Below are positions 11,745-25,265 of a stretch of 64,000 nucleotides of DNA, one piece after another. Source of the DNA: Lytechinus variegatus (Eukaryota; Echinodermata; Echinoidea; Temnopleuroida; Toxopneustidae); the NCBI RefSeq assembly GCF_018143015.1, contig NC_054746.1:23388464-23452463 (forward strand). The letters are read 5' to 3'. The notes under the pieces are model-generated. The model worked only from the letters and a program-made list of their open reading frames with translations. It made no database searches and was not told where the DNA came from. Within the stretch, counting starts at the first letter, position 1; each line of letters starts with the position of its first letter. The position numbers and the translations under genes were made by a program.

Positions 11745-12292
11745 TGTATATGATATGGAGCAGATAAGGAACTTTGAAGGCATGTGATTTCATAATTTGC
11801 ATTGAGATACTGTCTGCGAAATTACTTTTTGCTATCTTTCGATTTTTTTTCAAATCATTATTAAATGATGTGGCATAATTTTATTTACATCAGACGAGAG
11901 AGGAGGCTCTAAGCCTTACCATGATGTGTCATTTTTTAAAAATCATATTGAGTTATGATAAAGCATAAATGATTCTCATATCTTTTTTTTCTGGGACAAG
12001 CTACAGTATTGAACTCCAAGGGAAATACAGACTTGGGGATGAATTAGGAGATACACCATTCCTTCATGATCCTTAGAAAAATATTTATTTGTCACAAATC
12101 ACCAATCAATGTCAATACACTGGGGAACAGTTTAAGTCACAAAGATAAAATGTTTTAAAAATTCATAAATTTGCTATCCAGCTTCATTAAATTCACCAAT
12201 GTTTCTTTCTTATTTTCATTTATATTCTAATTCATTGTCAGACAATCCAGACATTAAATTTGATCGATTGTTTTTTTGCTATTTCAGAACTG

Positions 12293-12382
12293 ATGTTCTT
12301 ATATGGAGTGTGTCTGCCAAAAGCTCTACCAAGACTGGATTTGTTGATATCTTGTATTGTTTTACTTAGCTTCAACAATTAA
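12293..12382 (+). promoter_or_regulatory. Possible upstream ORF in PRORP leader
   Basis: A frame of 29 codons starts at the first ATG after a good 3' splice site (TTTTTTTGCTATTTCAG, ending at 12287) and stops at TAA 12380-12382, nine bases before the PRORP start. It is in the same frame as the main ORF, so the stop also rules out any further N-terminal extension in that exon. Whether it affects translation cannot be seen. Confidence 0.35.
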
Positions 12383-12391
12383 GATACTCAT

Positions 12392-15300
12392 ATGCTGGTG
12401 CCAAAGAATATGGCTCTTTTTTTATCAACATGTAGCATGAAGCAAGTGGTTCCTAGAGGCAATCAACTAAAGTCATTTGGCATGAAGATATCATTTGGAA
12501 GAAGAGCTGAATCATTCAGATTTTGTGGTAGAACTTCATTCTATATTTCACAAATTAGTACTCTTCAATCAATCTTCACAAACCATGAAAGAAAATGTGA
12601 TTTCCTATATCCTTGTCACATTAAAGGAAATTCCATCCCATCTGCCATTTTCATGCATCAGAGGACATTGACACATGAAAGTACTTTGATGCAAGATGAT
12701 AAGCATAAAGAAGAAAGTGGGTCAAGGAGGAGAAGTAGAAAACTACTTGATTTTTCTGAAGACCAATGGTTCACAGTAGAACAGTGGAACCACATGAAAA
12801 TCAAGTGGATGGAAGAGCAGAAGCGACAGAAAAAGCACTACATAGCAAGAAGCACTTTTGAATATGAACTGCGTGCCATGGAATCGATTGCTACACAAGG
12901 GCTCTCGGTGTCTGCGAAGTCGCTTGTTGCCTTCATCAAGGATGAACCCTCTGCTTTGAAGTATCAGTTGGTGAGTAAATGTCTCTTCATGTGTACAACG
13001 TGTCAGGATCTTGAAGGAATTCTCTGGTGTGTTGATTGGTTAGAGGAGAACCATAGGATGATGGATAAGGGAACCATAGCCAATGCTGTATCTGGTTTGT
13101 GTATGACAGACCGATGGAAGGAGAGCAGCAGGTTTCTTGCGAAGGCAGATGACGCCGATTGCGTGACATCAAGAATCCTAGAACCTTACCTGATAGCTGC
13201 TTGTCAGCATGGTGATAAAAGTCTTGCCAAATCTATGCTTGAAGACCACTACAGAAGAGATCTCATACCAACAGATGCCAGTGTTCTAGAGATGCTCTCA
13301 TTCTTTACTAGCAGTGTTGACGACCAGTCTGTTCTTCAGGACAATGTGGTTGTGGTGGTTGGACTCTTGAATTATCAGAGGGCAAAGAGGCACTTTCCTT
13401 CACACGATGTTGCAAAGGAACTGGGTAACTGGTTCAAGAGGTGAATTCATTATATATAATTTTGTTTATTTTTCCTTTAAGTTCTACTGGAATTGTCTAA
13501 AACTTAATTAACTTCTGAGTTTGCCATAATTCAGAGAATGTATAATATACTTAAATGTGGGGAAAATATGTATAAAAAAACAAAAACTGAAAAAGTTAAA
13601 CCAGAGGGCATTGAATAATTTTCTTTAAAGGGGGGGGTATAATTTAGAAAAGAAAGAAGAGCGCTATTAAGTGCTTAGAATATTTATGGTTACATGACAA
13701 GTGATATAGCATCATTATTGCTTTGCATTTTCCAATATCATTGAACTGTATTCTATATGATGTCAACTAAAAGCAATGAATGCCAATAGTTTTTACTTAA
13801 GTAATCTAACTTTGTTTTTGTCTCTACTTTATCTTAGCAAGCAACATGAGACGTGGCGAGTTTCTTTCACCCAGATCAGCCATACAGGGGTTTGTAAGTC
13901 TTGCTCCAGTCATCTTGAACCTCTGAAGATAAGTGAGGAAGAGTTCATCAATCTTCGAGAAGAGATCTTTAGCAAGGTATTCAAATAAAAAAACAGTGTA
14001 TAGAGAGAATTTTTTGAAAAAAGAAATAATGTTCACTCTTATTTGTGTCACCATATTGGCATCATTTTCAATATTTGATTTGGTTGATATTAAGTCTTTG
14101 TTATATTTGTAACTTGCTAAATCTGAATGGGCATCTTTTTTTTTTTTTGCTTTCAGACTTTGCAAAAATCAAGTTACACATGTTTCCTGTGTCACTGTTT
14201 GATTATTTTATCTTCTTTAATGTGTCATATTTTACTCATATTTAATCCTTAGTGTTCATTCATTCTTTCTTCCTTTATGTTAGGTAATCAGAGGCAAGGA
14301 TATATTCAGGAAGACCACTCCAAAAGAACTTGATGCATTCATGGATTTTATTGATTCTGGACCCTCATATGACGTTGTCATAGATGGACTGAACGTCGCT
14401 AAACTCAAGAAGAGAAAGTCACCAGGAAAAGTGGTGTGTTATAAAAGCTCTCAAATGTGTCTTGGTACTTGTGATAGAAAGCAATGATTTTGTCTGAATA
14501 GCTTGGCCTTTATTTTCTAAAATTGAAGTCAAGCACGTTTGTGCACATCCAAGTCAGTCACAGTTAAGTTTATCATGTAAAAGCATAATTCTGATTAAAG
14601 CAATGCTTTGAATTCAACAAAATATTTAGTTAAATATATTACCATTAATTATAAGCAATTAATACTTTTGCTAGATATAACCTAACATATAGCCTACATT
14701 ATGTCTGCCATAGTTGCTAGACCTGATTAATGATAATACTTATCTATATAAGACATTTTAAAGACACAATGCTACAATGAATGAGATGACTATTTCAGTG
14801 TTCATGTTATGGTTTATGTTTTGGTATCCCAGCTGAGACAATTTGTGGAATACCTTACCAAGAACTGTGGTTACCGCTGTCTTGTCCTTGGAAGACATCA
14901 CATGTTGAAACAAAGATCCCAGTATGAGAAAAATGACTTGGGTGTTATACAAGACTTGGCTGACTGCTTCTTCACACAAAATATGTAAGTATCCAATGTG
15001 AAAGTGTCATATGGGAAATACTCTTAAAAGGATGAATCTTTCTGTATATCATTTTTTGCCATTTTTCTCAGTTTGGTACTTCTATTCATGAACGACTCAA
15101 GCGCAAGCTGCAATGATTTAAAAACCATACACCTATTAATATGAAGCAATAAACAGGGATAAATCGTTTCAGAAAGGTCCTAACACAGCAGGTAGAATGT
15201 ACATTTATGGAATTTCCCAAATGACAAATATTAAAGAGCTTACCTGAAGCTTATATAATAGTTTCTAAATAGGTTAAAAACCATTATTTTCATACAATCT

Positions 15301-17128
15301 CTTATATCCTGTATGTTGTTACTCTGTTGCTCTTCAATGATATTTTTTTGTTCAACCTCATTGAACAGTTTGTGAATTAACCCTTTCAGCCCATGCTGCT
15401 GGCCAAACACAAATGATGTGTAATTCAGTGTCCTATTCAAACTGATATCTTACTCTGATCTACATCGGTATGAAAATATTGAAGATTATTGCATTTCATC
15501 ACTCTTCTGCTGTAATGACCTTTGATCCCTTGCCTCTTACCATACAGGTCAGAAGATGACCCTTTCATGTTGTATGCCACCATGCACAGTGGTACCAAGA
15601 CAAAGTATGTCAGTAGAGATCTACTTCGTGACCACAAAGCCTTACTCAGTCCAGAAGCTCATCTGTCTTTCATTAAATGGCAACGTATGCAACAGCTCAC
15701 TCCTGTGGACTTTAGAGATGGACAGGCGATCTTTAAGGTAATGGTTATACCTTTGCCATTGACACGTCAAGGAAGCTTCATTTAATTGAGTCAATTATTT
15801 AATAAAATTAAATGTGACATTAGAAAATACATATTGGTAAATCGTGCAACATGAAACTAATGAATGAATAAAGTTTACATTTGAATATTCTAAAAGAATA
15901 AAAATAGGTCTCCTAAATTAGCCTTTTGTTCTTTCGGTATAGAAAAACTTTACTCATAGAATAGGAGGAAAACATTTCAATAGTGTCTTCACTTTCAATC
16001 TGATATTAATTTTAAAGGGATGGTCCGGTCTGAAAGTATGTATAGCTTAATAAATAGAGTAGAATTCACTGAGCAAAATGCCGAAAATTTCATCAAAATC
16101 TGATTTTGATGAAATTTTCAGAATAATGCTCAGTGAATTCTACTCTATGTATTAAGATATAAATATTTTCAGCCCGGACCATCCCTTTAACAAATAATCA
16201 TTTAGAAATCATTTATTGGGTTCTGTGTATTTGTAAAATTTATGCTTGAATGTATGTCACATTATTTACTCAAAGTGTATTTTTGGTTTTCATTTGTCAA
16301 ATTTAGAACCTTGCATTGAGCATAGAAATCATGAGTTGTGCCTACTTTTCATTATTTGATACATTTTGTGTTGATACGATTTGAATGTCTTCCTTGGAAA
16401 TCTTGATATTTTTAAGGGCACTGTCTGAAATCATACTCCATTGACTGAGTCAACACTCAAAATATACCGTACTTATTTTTAAAAGGTTATCTAATTCAGG
16501 ACTTTTATTCAGAGAAGAATTAATTTTCCTATAAAATATGAAAGGTTTTCATTGATACACCATGCTTGTTCATCAGACACCTCGCATGACTCAACTACAT
16601 AATCAGATTTGAAGAGGACAGGTACAAAAACTTGGGCTGAGATGGAAGTTTTTCTCATGCCTCAGCCGAGTGATTTCTTTGTCCATGGACATTGTATTTT
16701 TGTCAAGCCTTTTGAAGGCTGTGTTCATAAATGCAAGATTTAAAAGGTTGCTTATTCTGATTGACTGCTTACTTTCTATTCACTTAACCTATTTCACAAA
16801 AACTTGCAAAATGGATATATATACCCGTTGTCCTTCAGATGAATTCATTCAGTTGTGCATGTCTGTTGCTTTTTCATATCCTGGTAATATTCAAAACTTT
16901 GTTAATATGAGCCTCGTGAATTTGGTTTATCTTTATTTTGAGATCCATTGTATTAGAAAATGCTTGGATTAATAATGCTACTCTTCTGTTATTTTTTTGC
17001 AGCAAAATCTGGCTCATGACACTGTGATGCAATCAACAGAAAGGAGTTATCACATCCCCTATGATGATGGTCATCCACGATTTTCATACGAGGTTCCTCT
17101 AACATGGCTTTGTGCTGTTAAAGAATAA
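12392..17128 (+). CDS. PRORP: Mitochondrial RNase P catalytic subunit (PRORP)
   Basis: PRORP is the metallonuclease of protein-only mitochondrial RNase P; it removes 5' leaders from mitochondrial tRNA precursors with the TRMT10C/HSD17B10 subcomplex. Six coding exons join in phase: 12392-13440, 13838-13976, 14284-14433, 14833-14984, 15548-15737 and 17003-17128, giving 601 residues (human 583). The N-terminus is basic and hydroxylated, like a mitochondrial presequence, and helical PPR-type repeats fall at about 180-340. The zinc-site residues are present: C369 and C372 (GVCKSCSSH), H577 (SYHIPYDD) and C597 (WLCAVKE). The NYN nuclease aspartates are also present: D430 ([11 protein letters not shown]), D500 and D501 ([11 protein letters not shown]), and D521 (SRDLLRDH). 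ATG 12392 is the first after an in-frame TAA; ATG 12410 is an alternative start. The gene looks intact and converges on SLC35B2. Confidence 0.95.
16012..16190. mobile_element. Palindromic MITE with TTAA ends in PRORP intron 5
   Basis: TTAAAGGGATGGTCCGG at the left is mirrored by CCGGACCATCCCTTTAA at the right. The arms stay complementary through AGAGTAGAATTCACTGAGCA and meet at ATCAAAATCTGATTTTGAT. It is 179 bp long with TTAA at both edges. It has no coding content and probably belongs to a TTAA-targeting superfamily. Confidence 0.85.
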
Positions 17129-20100
17129 ATGATGCACACCTCAAAAACATGCCAATGGATAATCTACAGTCAGCGTCCAACTTTCTACTTGTTTCATTGT
17201 GAACAATTTGTGCTGGATTTATACCTACGATTTGATGAAAGGTTTTGGATCTTTTTAAAACCATATGACTGCATTTTGTAGCCTGCTGCTCGTGATGTTG
17301 GTCTCTTGCATTCAGAAACATATTTATTTTTGCATTACTAAGTTGATTTCTCTGTCAGTTTCATTAATATATGCTGATTCAACTTATTGCTATGTGTAAA
17401 CTTTATCGTTATTTGCTGATTAGATAAAATGCTATATGATTTGAACTCATAGTAATTCAAAATGAAACTCAGATAAAATACATGTATGTAGTATGACAAT
17501 TACTAAAATATCATGAAACCAACCATATATTAGGATGAAATTCATTGGAGAGGTTTCAAACAGTGATGTGAAAAATTCTCATTGAGACAGTTCAACAAAT
17601 CTTCTGGAAAGATTGTTGGTCAGATTTGTATTTTTTTTCTCCAAATATTATAGAGCTTCAGGATTAATAGCCCATGACACTGAACGTTCCCTCCCTCAAC
17701 ACTGCACTCTCCACTATTTCATATGCAGTAAGGTTGATTTCCCCAAATCGGATGATTCTGCATCATTATCAGGAAACCTAAAGCTCCCTATTGGCTCAGT
17801 ACTCCCATTAAAAAATAATTCCCATGAATATTACATCTTGAGACATTCAGATTGGTCTTTTTAAACTAACTCGAATGATTTCTAAAGTGACCATATCTCT
17901 TTTTCCCCCTTCAAATCTAACAAGGGAAAAGCAACAGCTGTGAAATAACTGAAAATTAATGCAGATTTTAGTTTTCAAACAATATGGGATGAGAATTTCT
18001 TTCAAATCTAAGAATTTTTACCCTTCCAAGAGGAATACCTACTTGAAAAAGTAGTCAATGAAATAAAAAGTCTGTGAAACACTTCATGTAAAATTCTGGA
18101 AATATGGACAATTACACTAATTTTCCCCTCATTTCATGTTTTCATATTGTATTTACTTTGCAAAGATTGAAAATCAATAGTTATCGATGATTAATAATTC
18201 TGAAAGAAGGTATGTGTGTATTCTCATATCTTCTTAGAAAGAGAAAAGGAGAAGAATACAGAGTGTAAGAGAGAAACAGAGATGGAGAGAGGCAGAGTGT
18301 AAGAGAGAAACAGAGATGAAGAGAGAGAGAGTGTAAGAGAGAAACAGAGAGGGGAAAGAAACAGATAACAGAAGGGGGTGGTGTTGATATGAGGTTTTTA
18401 ACACAAACTTTGAATTCTACAACACAAAATGAATTCAAGTTACAGCCATTTAATTACATTTGAATATATTTATTTATTCTTTGAATATATTGATACATCT
18501 CCAGGAAAGAAAACAAAACACATTCTTAATCTGTTCTAAGTGAAAAATACATATATTTGAATGAATTCTAAAGAATAAATATATTCGCAGCTTTTTACCC
18601 AAAAGGCAGCTCATATCTACATGAAATACATCTAGCAGAAGATATTGTTACCACACTAATACTGAATGTATGTGAAAGTCAAGGTGCCTAGTTCAAGACA
18701 ATACACACACATAAAAGCCCCAACTACTGTTTATGAAAATAAAAATACACAAATCTCACATCAAATGTTAACAAAATTATAAATAGGCCATGTTAAAGAA
18801 TAAAACAAAAAGTTAATTCAGAAAAAAATCTAAGTATGGGGAAAAGGCGGGTAAATTGTGCATTTTATGAAACAATTTGCCAGTGATTTTCATTGACCAA
18901 TTTGTTCTCGGCCAAATGCTTGTAAAGATTTCAGTAGCTCGGAAGCAAAAATCAGAAGAGATTCCTTCATGAAATGCTACTTTGGAGACAAAATGGTAGA
19001 TTTGATTGTCAAAAAATATTTATATTACAAATCTTTAAGATAACGTTCTTGCAAATGATCATCAGGGAGATATAACCTTTAATACAAGAATTGGAATTCC
19101 AATACATCAAAAGTAAATGTTTCAATTTACAGACATGCTACAGATGTCAATGTCTTGTCTAAAAACACTAATGCCAAGCACACTAGTATAATCAAGTACA
19201 TGTTGTAGAGACCTGTTTTTGAGTGACTGAATTTTTGTAATAAACCTTCATAATAATTTGTTTCAAACTTGGGTTTTTCCTCACAACTTAATACATTCTA
19301 GGTTGATTCTTGCTTAGATCAACAGAATGGGAGATAATGATTTTAAGAGAGTATGTTACATGGTTCAAATATCTCCTGCCATGATTTCATGATTCATTTT
19401 CTATTTTTTTTTATCGAAAGAATAAGAGGCAATTGATAAAAAAAGTCACTTTGCAAATTCAAATAAAAATAAATCATATTTTCTTACCTAATATACATTT
19501 CTAAAATGTAGAAAAAAACACTCAAATTAAGTATATGGAGTACATAAATTCAGTATAAAATACATAGCATTTATCAAATCTAAATGTTTCCTCTGAAATT
19601 GTCGCAATGTGTTACCATAATGGGAAAGATGCAAGTTCTTTTCATGTGGGTCCTTATCTTGGTACCTACACTCGTATTATTCAACAGTCTCTTTCCTCAA
19701 AACCTGTCAGTCTTCTCTTGAAAACTCTTAAAATTATCAAAAGAGTTATAGTCACTGTAGAGACCTGGGCCCTGATGCAGAAAGAGTTTCATTAAACATC
19801 CTGATTGGTTGAAGATCAACTTGTACTATTGAATTGCAACTCTTTTATTGATAGTTTGGTTAACTCTTCCATATAATGGTAACTGTAGTTGCTGAGCGTC
19901 ATTTCGATTCAAATTAGTACCATTCAGTGGGGGGGGGGGGGCTTACAATGACAATAGTGAACACCTGCATCTGTAAGGCAGGTCCAACAGAGGTACATTG
20001 ATGAGGTCTCTCTTTTTTAACATCCAACTGTAATTTACACAAATTGCAATTTACCTTGGTTACACACCTTGTAATAACTAGATTGTCTAGTGCACTGCTG

Positions 20101-21071
20101 ATGTCATTGATAATTCCAAACAGTTTCAGCCAATTTGCCACATTTATATAAATATCTGCAACTTGCAATAAAATTAATTGCAATTTTTCAAGGTAAAAGA
20201 GGTATGGAAGCTACTCTTAAATATACTTCCGCTTCAGAAAAAAATGATAAAAAATAGGCTACCATGATATGCAAATCTACAAATGAAAATGTAAATTTCC
20301 AAAATTTATAGAAATATTGCAAAGTAAGGTACTTCCATTGTCATAATATCAAGTTAAATACAATCTAAGAAAGTGGACATTAATTCAATTTTTTCTCTTT
20401 TGTACAATTCAAGTTCATTCTTGGCATTAAATGTGTATCATTCTCATTTTCACCAAGATAACATTTAGACATTCAGCGGAAAGACATTTTTTTCAATGTC
20501 GAGACTTGATGTGAAATACTCTTATGCTCAAATATACAGTTAGTTATTTACAAATGTCTTTGAAGCCATGTCTAGATAATTGCCTCACTTTTGAAAGAAA
20601 TTAACCTTGACAGCACGCTGTAAATATTGAAGAACAAATGTGGAAAACAAGTACAAATAATTTAAACCACCACAAAACACTAACATTTAATATAGGCCTA
20701 TGTACATAATTCATAGTTAATTCACCTGGTATGAATGAAGCTCTTGGATATTCACAAAATGCATTCAGTGGCTAAATTTCATTTTTCCAATTAAATCAAA
20801 TGGATTATGTAATTTCATTTTCTGGAGGATCTAACATTGCAATTTCCCCCTAAAAGCATGACTAAATAAATCAATAAATCATTTCTGTATCTGAGGAGAA
20901 TTAATCTTTGGTAGATCAGAGATGGCCCTACTGTACACGTATTTACGGGGTAATATTTTTGAAAATTTCTTCAAAAAGGAGAGCTTTTATCAGATCATGG
21001 CACAAGGTGAGCACTTTAGTCACAGCACGGGCTTACAAATGGTGAGTACGACTAGATCTATGACTGCCTAG
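17129..21071. other. 3' regions of PRORP and SLC35B2; no further gene
   Basis: This is the convergent interval between PRORP and SLC35B2. It presumably carries both 3' untranslated regions, with many AATAAA/TTTATT words, so no single polyadenylation site can be chosen. It contains the purine-rich repeat at 18231-18365, a G run at 19929-19941, and a fragment near 19766 (GGCCCTGATGCAGAAAGAGT) that looks like one arm of a MITE. The short frames here show nothing recognisable. Confidence 0.5.
18231..18365 (+). repeat. Purine-rich tandem repeat
   Basis: The unit GTGTAAGAGAGAAACAGAGA occurs three times, at about 18262, 18297 and 18331, separated by GAGAG runs. The track is almost entirely purine on the plus strand. 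Confidence 0.8.
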
Positions 21072-24000
21072 TCATGTCTTGGTCGGACCCAGGGATGATT
21101 CTTGAGCAGGGGGAGGTTTGGGCTTCTGCCCAGACTTGCGCTGTCTTGCATATACCCTGAGGAAGAGGGCAATGAATACCACTATGACACCCATAATGCC
21201 CTGGAAATTGAGAGGATGGCCATAAATGATGCAAGAGAGGAGGATAGCCAGGGCCTGACGGGTGGTCATGATGATGGTGAAGATGACCGCACCAAACTGG
21301 GAGATGGTGTAGAAGATAAAGAGCTGTCCAGTGGCTGAGAACAGTGAGAGTAGTCCTACATGAAACATGAAGGTGTTGTACTTGAGCATGAAGCCGATTC
21401 CCTCAAAGAACCCACCCTGTTCTATAAGAGACCAACTGGTGAACAGGCAGGAAAAGAGGTTGACACCAAACATCATCTGAATACTAGACATACTGTATGT
21501 CTTATACAAGTCTGCCTGCCAATTAGAGGTGAAGCTATCAAAGGCCATGTAACCGACCAAGATGATGACCCCTGATAACGTTGTCACAGTTGACCCTTTG
21601 TGATCCCCTCCCTGGGACAACAAGAACAGTGCCACACCAACAGAGATCATCACAGCTGTGATGTACTCGTAGTACTCGTATGTTTTGCCAGATATAACCT
21701 TCCCCATCAGCATCACAGGAATGATCTTGGAAGCTTTGGCCAGGACTTGAGTAGGAAAGGTGACAAACTTGAGAGCCTCATACTGGCACCAGCTACTCAT
21801 GATATTGGACAAAGAGCAGTAGGAGTACTTGTAGAGAGGTGCAGTGTGACGAGGTTGAGCAGTGAAGTTCATGAAAACCAGAGCAGCCATGAAAGCAAGG
21901 ATGCGGTTCATGAACACTAGGAATTGGGAGTTGGTGAACGTTTCTCCTGGATTATGTGCATCTTTGCCATATTCATGTGCCATTATACGTTCTTGAAGGA
22001 CTCCCCATGAAAGATATGATCCTTGCAGGCCAGCCACACAAAATAGCAGCACGAAACCACGGTTCATCTGCAAATAAAAAGAGTATTACACACTATTATA
22101 GTCATAATACTAATTTTCATTTAAAAAAGCAATAGTGTTTTATGCATGCATGCATGCATCCATTCATAAAACAATCAGTCGATCCATCAATCTACACATC
22201 CATCTATTGCTCTACCCACCCACCCGTCCATCCATCCATCCTCTATCCATCCTCTATCCATCCACCCCCACCCACCCATCTATCTACCAATCCATTCATC
22301 CAACCACCCATCCATCCGCCCATCCATCCACCCATCCTTCCATCCATATATCTGCCCGCCCATCCATCCATCCACCCACCCATCCATCCATCCAATTATC
22401 CATCCACCCACTCATCCATCCATCCATCCAACCAACCACCCATCCAATCAATGAGGAATAACATTTACAGTATGCATACAGCATTACTTTCTAATTGATT
22501 GCTGATGTGGTTTACGGTACACCATGTGGAGTGTTATAGAAGCAGTGGATAGAAGAAGAGAGGAAGTGGATAGGCGAGAAAGTGGAGATTTGAGAATAGA
22601 GTATTCTTTCTTGAGAATAGTCCTGAAAAGGACTGTAAACCAGAAGGAATGTTGAGTGAGAACTGCTTGAGTAGTAGAGCTGATGAGGAGATGCTGGCTT
22701 GCGTCGGCGAGTAGAGATGATGAGTAGTAGAGACTCGACGTTTCGGACAGGTTGACTGTCCGTCTTCAGGAGACGGACAGTCAACCTGTCCGAAACGTCG
22801 AGTCTCTACTACTCATCATCTCTACTCGCCGACGCAAGCCAGCATCTCCTCATCAGCTCTACTACTCAAGCAGTTCTCACTCAACATTCCTTCTGGTTTA
22901 CAGTCCTTTTCAGGACTATTCTCAAGAAAGAATACTCTATTCTCAAATCTCCACTTTCTCGCCTATCCACTTCCTCTCTTCTTCTATCCACTGCTTCTAT
23001 AACACTCCACATGGTGTACCGTAAACCACATCAGCAATTGTACATGCCACCATGCAAACCTTCAAACAACATCTTTCTAATTGATATTCCATTCCCCCAA
23101 AAGTTTAAGTAGCATTGACAATTTTGTGTAGGTTGAGGGGGCAAGATATATATTCATATGAAGGGCAATAGATTTGAAATATGGCCATGACCTGGGTTTA
23201 AATCAAATTTGATGTACTATTGCCCTTTGGTAAGGCAAATTTCCTCATTACCAGGGGCCAATATCAATAAGGGTAGCAACTGAATAATTAATTACTGAAT
23301 TAATTGTTAGTCCTAAATACATGTTTCTAATTTATTGGTTGAAAGTAAAAAAAATAAACCAATAAAAAGAATAAAAAGAATGAACCAATATCATCAGTAA
23401 ACTTTATCAGGTCAATATATGAACTCTTTCATGAACCAAACTGTCATGCAACAAATCCATAACAGTTAAGTAGACCAAAATAGTGTCATAATTAGTGCAT
23501 TATTTATGGGCACATACAAGAAATGTTGAAAATGTAGTCTGAAGTAAAACTTTTTTCTTTTACTTGCATTTTATGTGGTATGAAGTTTAGTTTCAAAAGG
23601 TACTGCATCCCCTTTTGATGAAAATGGGAAATATGTTTGTCTGTGAATTAATATGGAAGTAGTACCTTTTGGAACTAAACTTTTTATGTACAAATAATAT
23701 TACCTTTGGTTTCTCAGTCACTGTAGCCTTGCTACCTCCTTCCTCTAAGCTTGCTTTGATTTCGTCTGACCCAGATACACATGATTTGACAGTATTGTAC
23801 CAACAGCCATGACCTACACAAAATACATATTTCAGAAAATAAGAGATTTAAAGAGACCTACTGTAACTGATTAGGATATGGACTCAGAAATGAGAGGAAA
23901 ATACCCCAAAGAAATACTACTCTCCTAGGAATTCTTCGGCATGAAAAACAATAGCTACCAATTATTGCATTTATGTCAATTCATCATTAACATTATTGTT

Positions 24001-25265
24001 GCTGGGATGATAATGATGATGATCATCATCATCACCATTATTACTATCACCATCACAAACACCATTACATTATCAAAGTTCATAATTTATACTTGGCATA
24101 CATGGACAAATAAAGTAGAGCTACTGATATCATTATCATTACCTGCAGCCCTTTAGTTCCCTCTCATTTCAGGTCATTCAGGCAGATAAAAATGCAGATA
24201 AAAGCGCAGGGTTGAATACCCCAAAAGGGCAAATTCATGACACATGTTACTAGCTCATGTTTCACATCATATGCTCAAAAAAAATTTTTTACATAAATTA
24301 CATGTACATGTACTGTAAAACATTGCCTTCATGTGATCTTCAAAACAAATAACATTGTGCGGGTAACTGTATCTGAAATGATATTGTTATCAACATTGAA
24401 TCTAACATTTTATTCCTCTTACATTTTTTCTCCAAAAGCACCTCAAACTATACCTGTATTAACTTAATAAACCCAAAGCCAGAACAATTGTCTTTTTACC
24501 GTGTAGTCTTCATTATTCTTAAATTAGTACCTGTATCTTCTTATCAAATAAATCAACTTGGTACTATAGGCCTACAGAGTTTCATCTAATTCTAATTATT
24601 ATACACATGTAGAGCTCTGATAGTGCTAGTACAATAAGATAAACTTCTGTTTCTGTGCTGCCCTTACTTCCTTTCCAACTGTACTGGTACAACAAAGCTT
24701 TACTGCCTGTAAATTGTATTCAGACTTCCTACAGTTCTTCTAATATTGTTGGCAAAAATAAAGAAATAAAGAGAGGGGTACAGAAATTAAAAAAAATTAT
24801 TTAGATAGCTTTATTCATTCCCAAAATTTTGTTGCCCAAACATGTAGGCAGCACTACTTCAACATTTTTTGACAAGGAAATGGTTGTGATTTTGAAAGGG
24901 GGGGGGGGGAGGGTGCAAAATGACTTTTTTCCCCCTAGGAGTAGTGGGCATAAAAAGGCAGAAATGCCTTTGTCTTTTTATATGCCACTACTTGTACCTG
25001 AGGGATCCTCACCTCCCCTTTCCAAGTATCCAGAGCTTCTGACATAGCGAATCACCAGCCAAGCAGGAACAATCACTGACAGGTAGCCAAGAACATTTAG
25101 TGCCAATCTGATAAACCAATAGTCCATCCAGCCTTCAGTAGAAGCTTCATCTTCTCCTTTTGCATTTGCTATATGAACACTAGCAAGGCATATGAAGAGG
25201 CTCATTAAGATGGCAGCACTGACACAACTTGGCCTAGTATTATTGGGTTGTCTGAAAGCAGTCAT
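21072..25265 (-). CDS. SLC35B2: PAPS transporter 1 (SLC35B2/PAPST1)
   Basis: This is a Golgi antiporter of the nucleotide-sugar transporter family. It imports 3'-phosphoadenosine 5'-phosphosulfate for sulfation of proteoglycans, glycolipids and tyrosines. Three coding exons join in phase on the minus strand: 25265-24998, 23813-23704 and 22067-21072, giving 457 residues (human 432). The first exon carries a signal-like hydrophobic segment and a membrane span ([20 protein letters not shown]). The last exon carries the multi-span transporter core, with the family-typical stretches [44 protein letters not shown] and [13 protein letters not shown]. The C-terminus is short, basic and proline-rich. 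ATG 25265 follows a splice acceptor (CATAG, ending at 25280), so an untranslated 5' exon must lie further upstream. Intron 2 holds a perfect palindrome and a CATC microsatellite. Confidence 0.95.
22138..22450 (+). repeat. CATC/CACC tetranucleotide microsatellite
   Basis: Imperfect CATC, CACC and CATT tetranucleotides run for about 310 bp, starting with TGCATGCATGCATGCATCCA. Open frames across it in several phases (rich in H, P, S and T) are an artefact of the repeat. It lies in SLC35B2 intron 2, next to the palindrome at 22498-23038. Confidence 0.95.
22498..23038. repeat. Perfect 541-bp palindrome (268-bp arms)
   Basis: The arms 22498-22765 and 22771-23038 are exact reverse complements by eye, around a 5-nt spacer TCAGG. 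The centre is flanked by GGACAGGTTGACTGTCCGTC and its complement. The two 90-residue open frames read from the arms are therefore mirror images and not genes. CTTTCTAATTGAT occurs at 22487-22499, overlapping the left edge, and again at 23073-23085, which could be a target duplication with some extra sequence. The structure lies in an intron of SLC35B2. It is either a very young foldback element or a library/assembly artefact. Confidence 0.9.
23585..23680. repeat. Short inverted repeat, 20-bp arms
   Basis: GTTTAGTTTCAAAAGGTACT at the left is mirrored by AGTACCTTTTGGAACTAAAC at the right, with one mismatch. The 96-bp hairpin lies 24 bp from the splice donor of SLC35B2 coding exon 2 (minus strand) and is probably a tiny MITE. 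Confidence 0.65.

Larger units (their letters stand above)
9952..12287. other. Upstream region of PRORP; no assigned coding gene
   Basis: The stretch holds a candidate exon at 10548-10678, a MITE at 11585-11715 and a transposon-end fragment at 11720-11739. A CpG-containing patch at 10430-10560, with words such as GTCGATCGATGGTCGAC and ACGGTTACC, could be the PRORP promoter or 5' exon, but this is inference only. Confidence 0.4.

Noticed and set aside
22135-22498. Overlapping 108- and 118-residue H/P/S-rich frames
   Set aside because: They are translations of the CATC/CACC microsatellite in more than one phase.
22512-23024. Two 90-residue open frames on opposite strands
   Set aside because: They are mirror images produced by the perfect palindrome.
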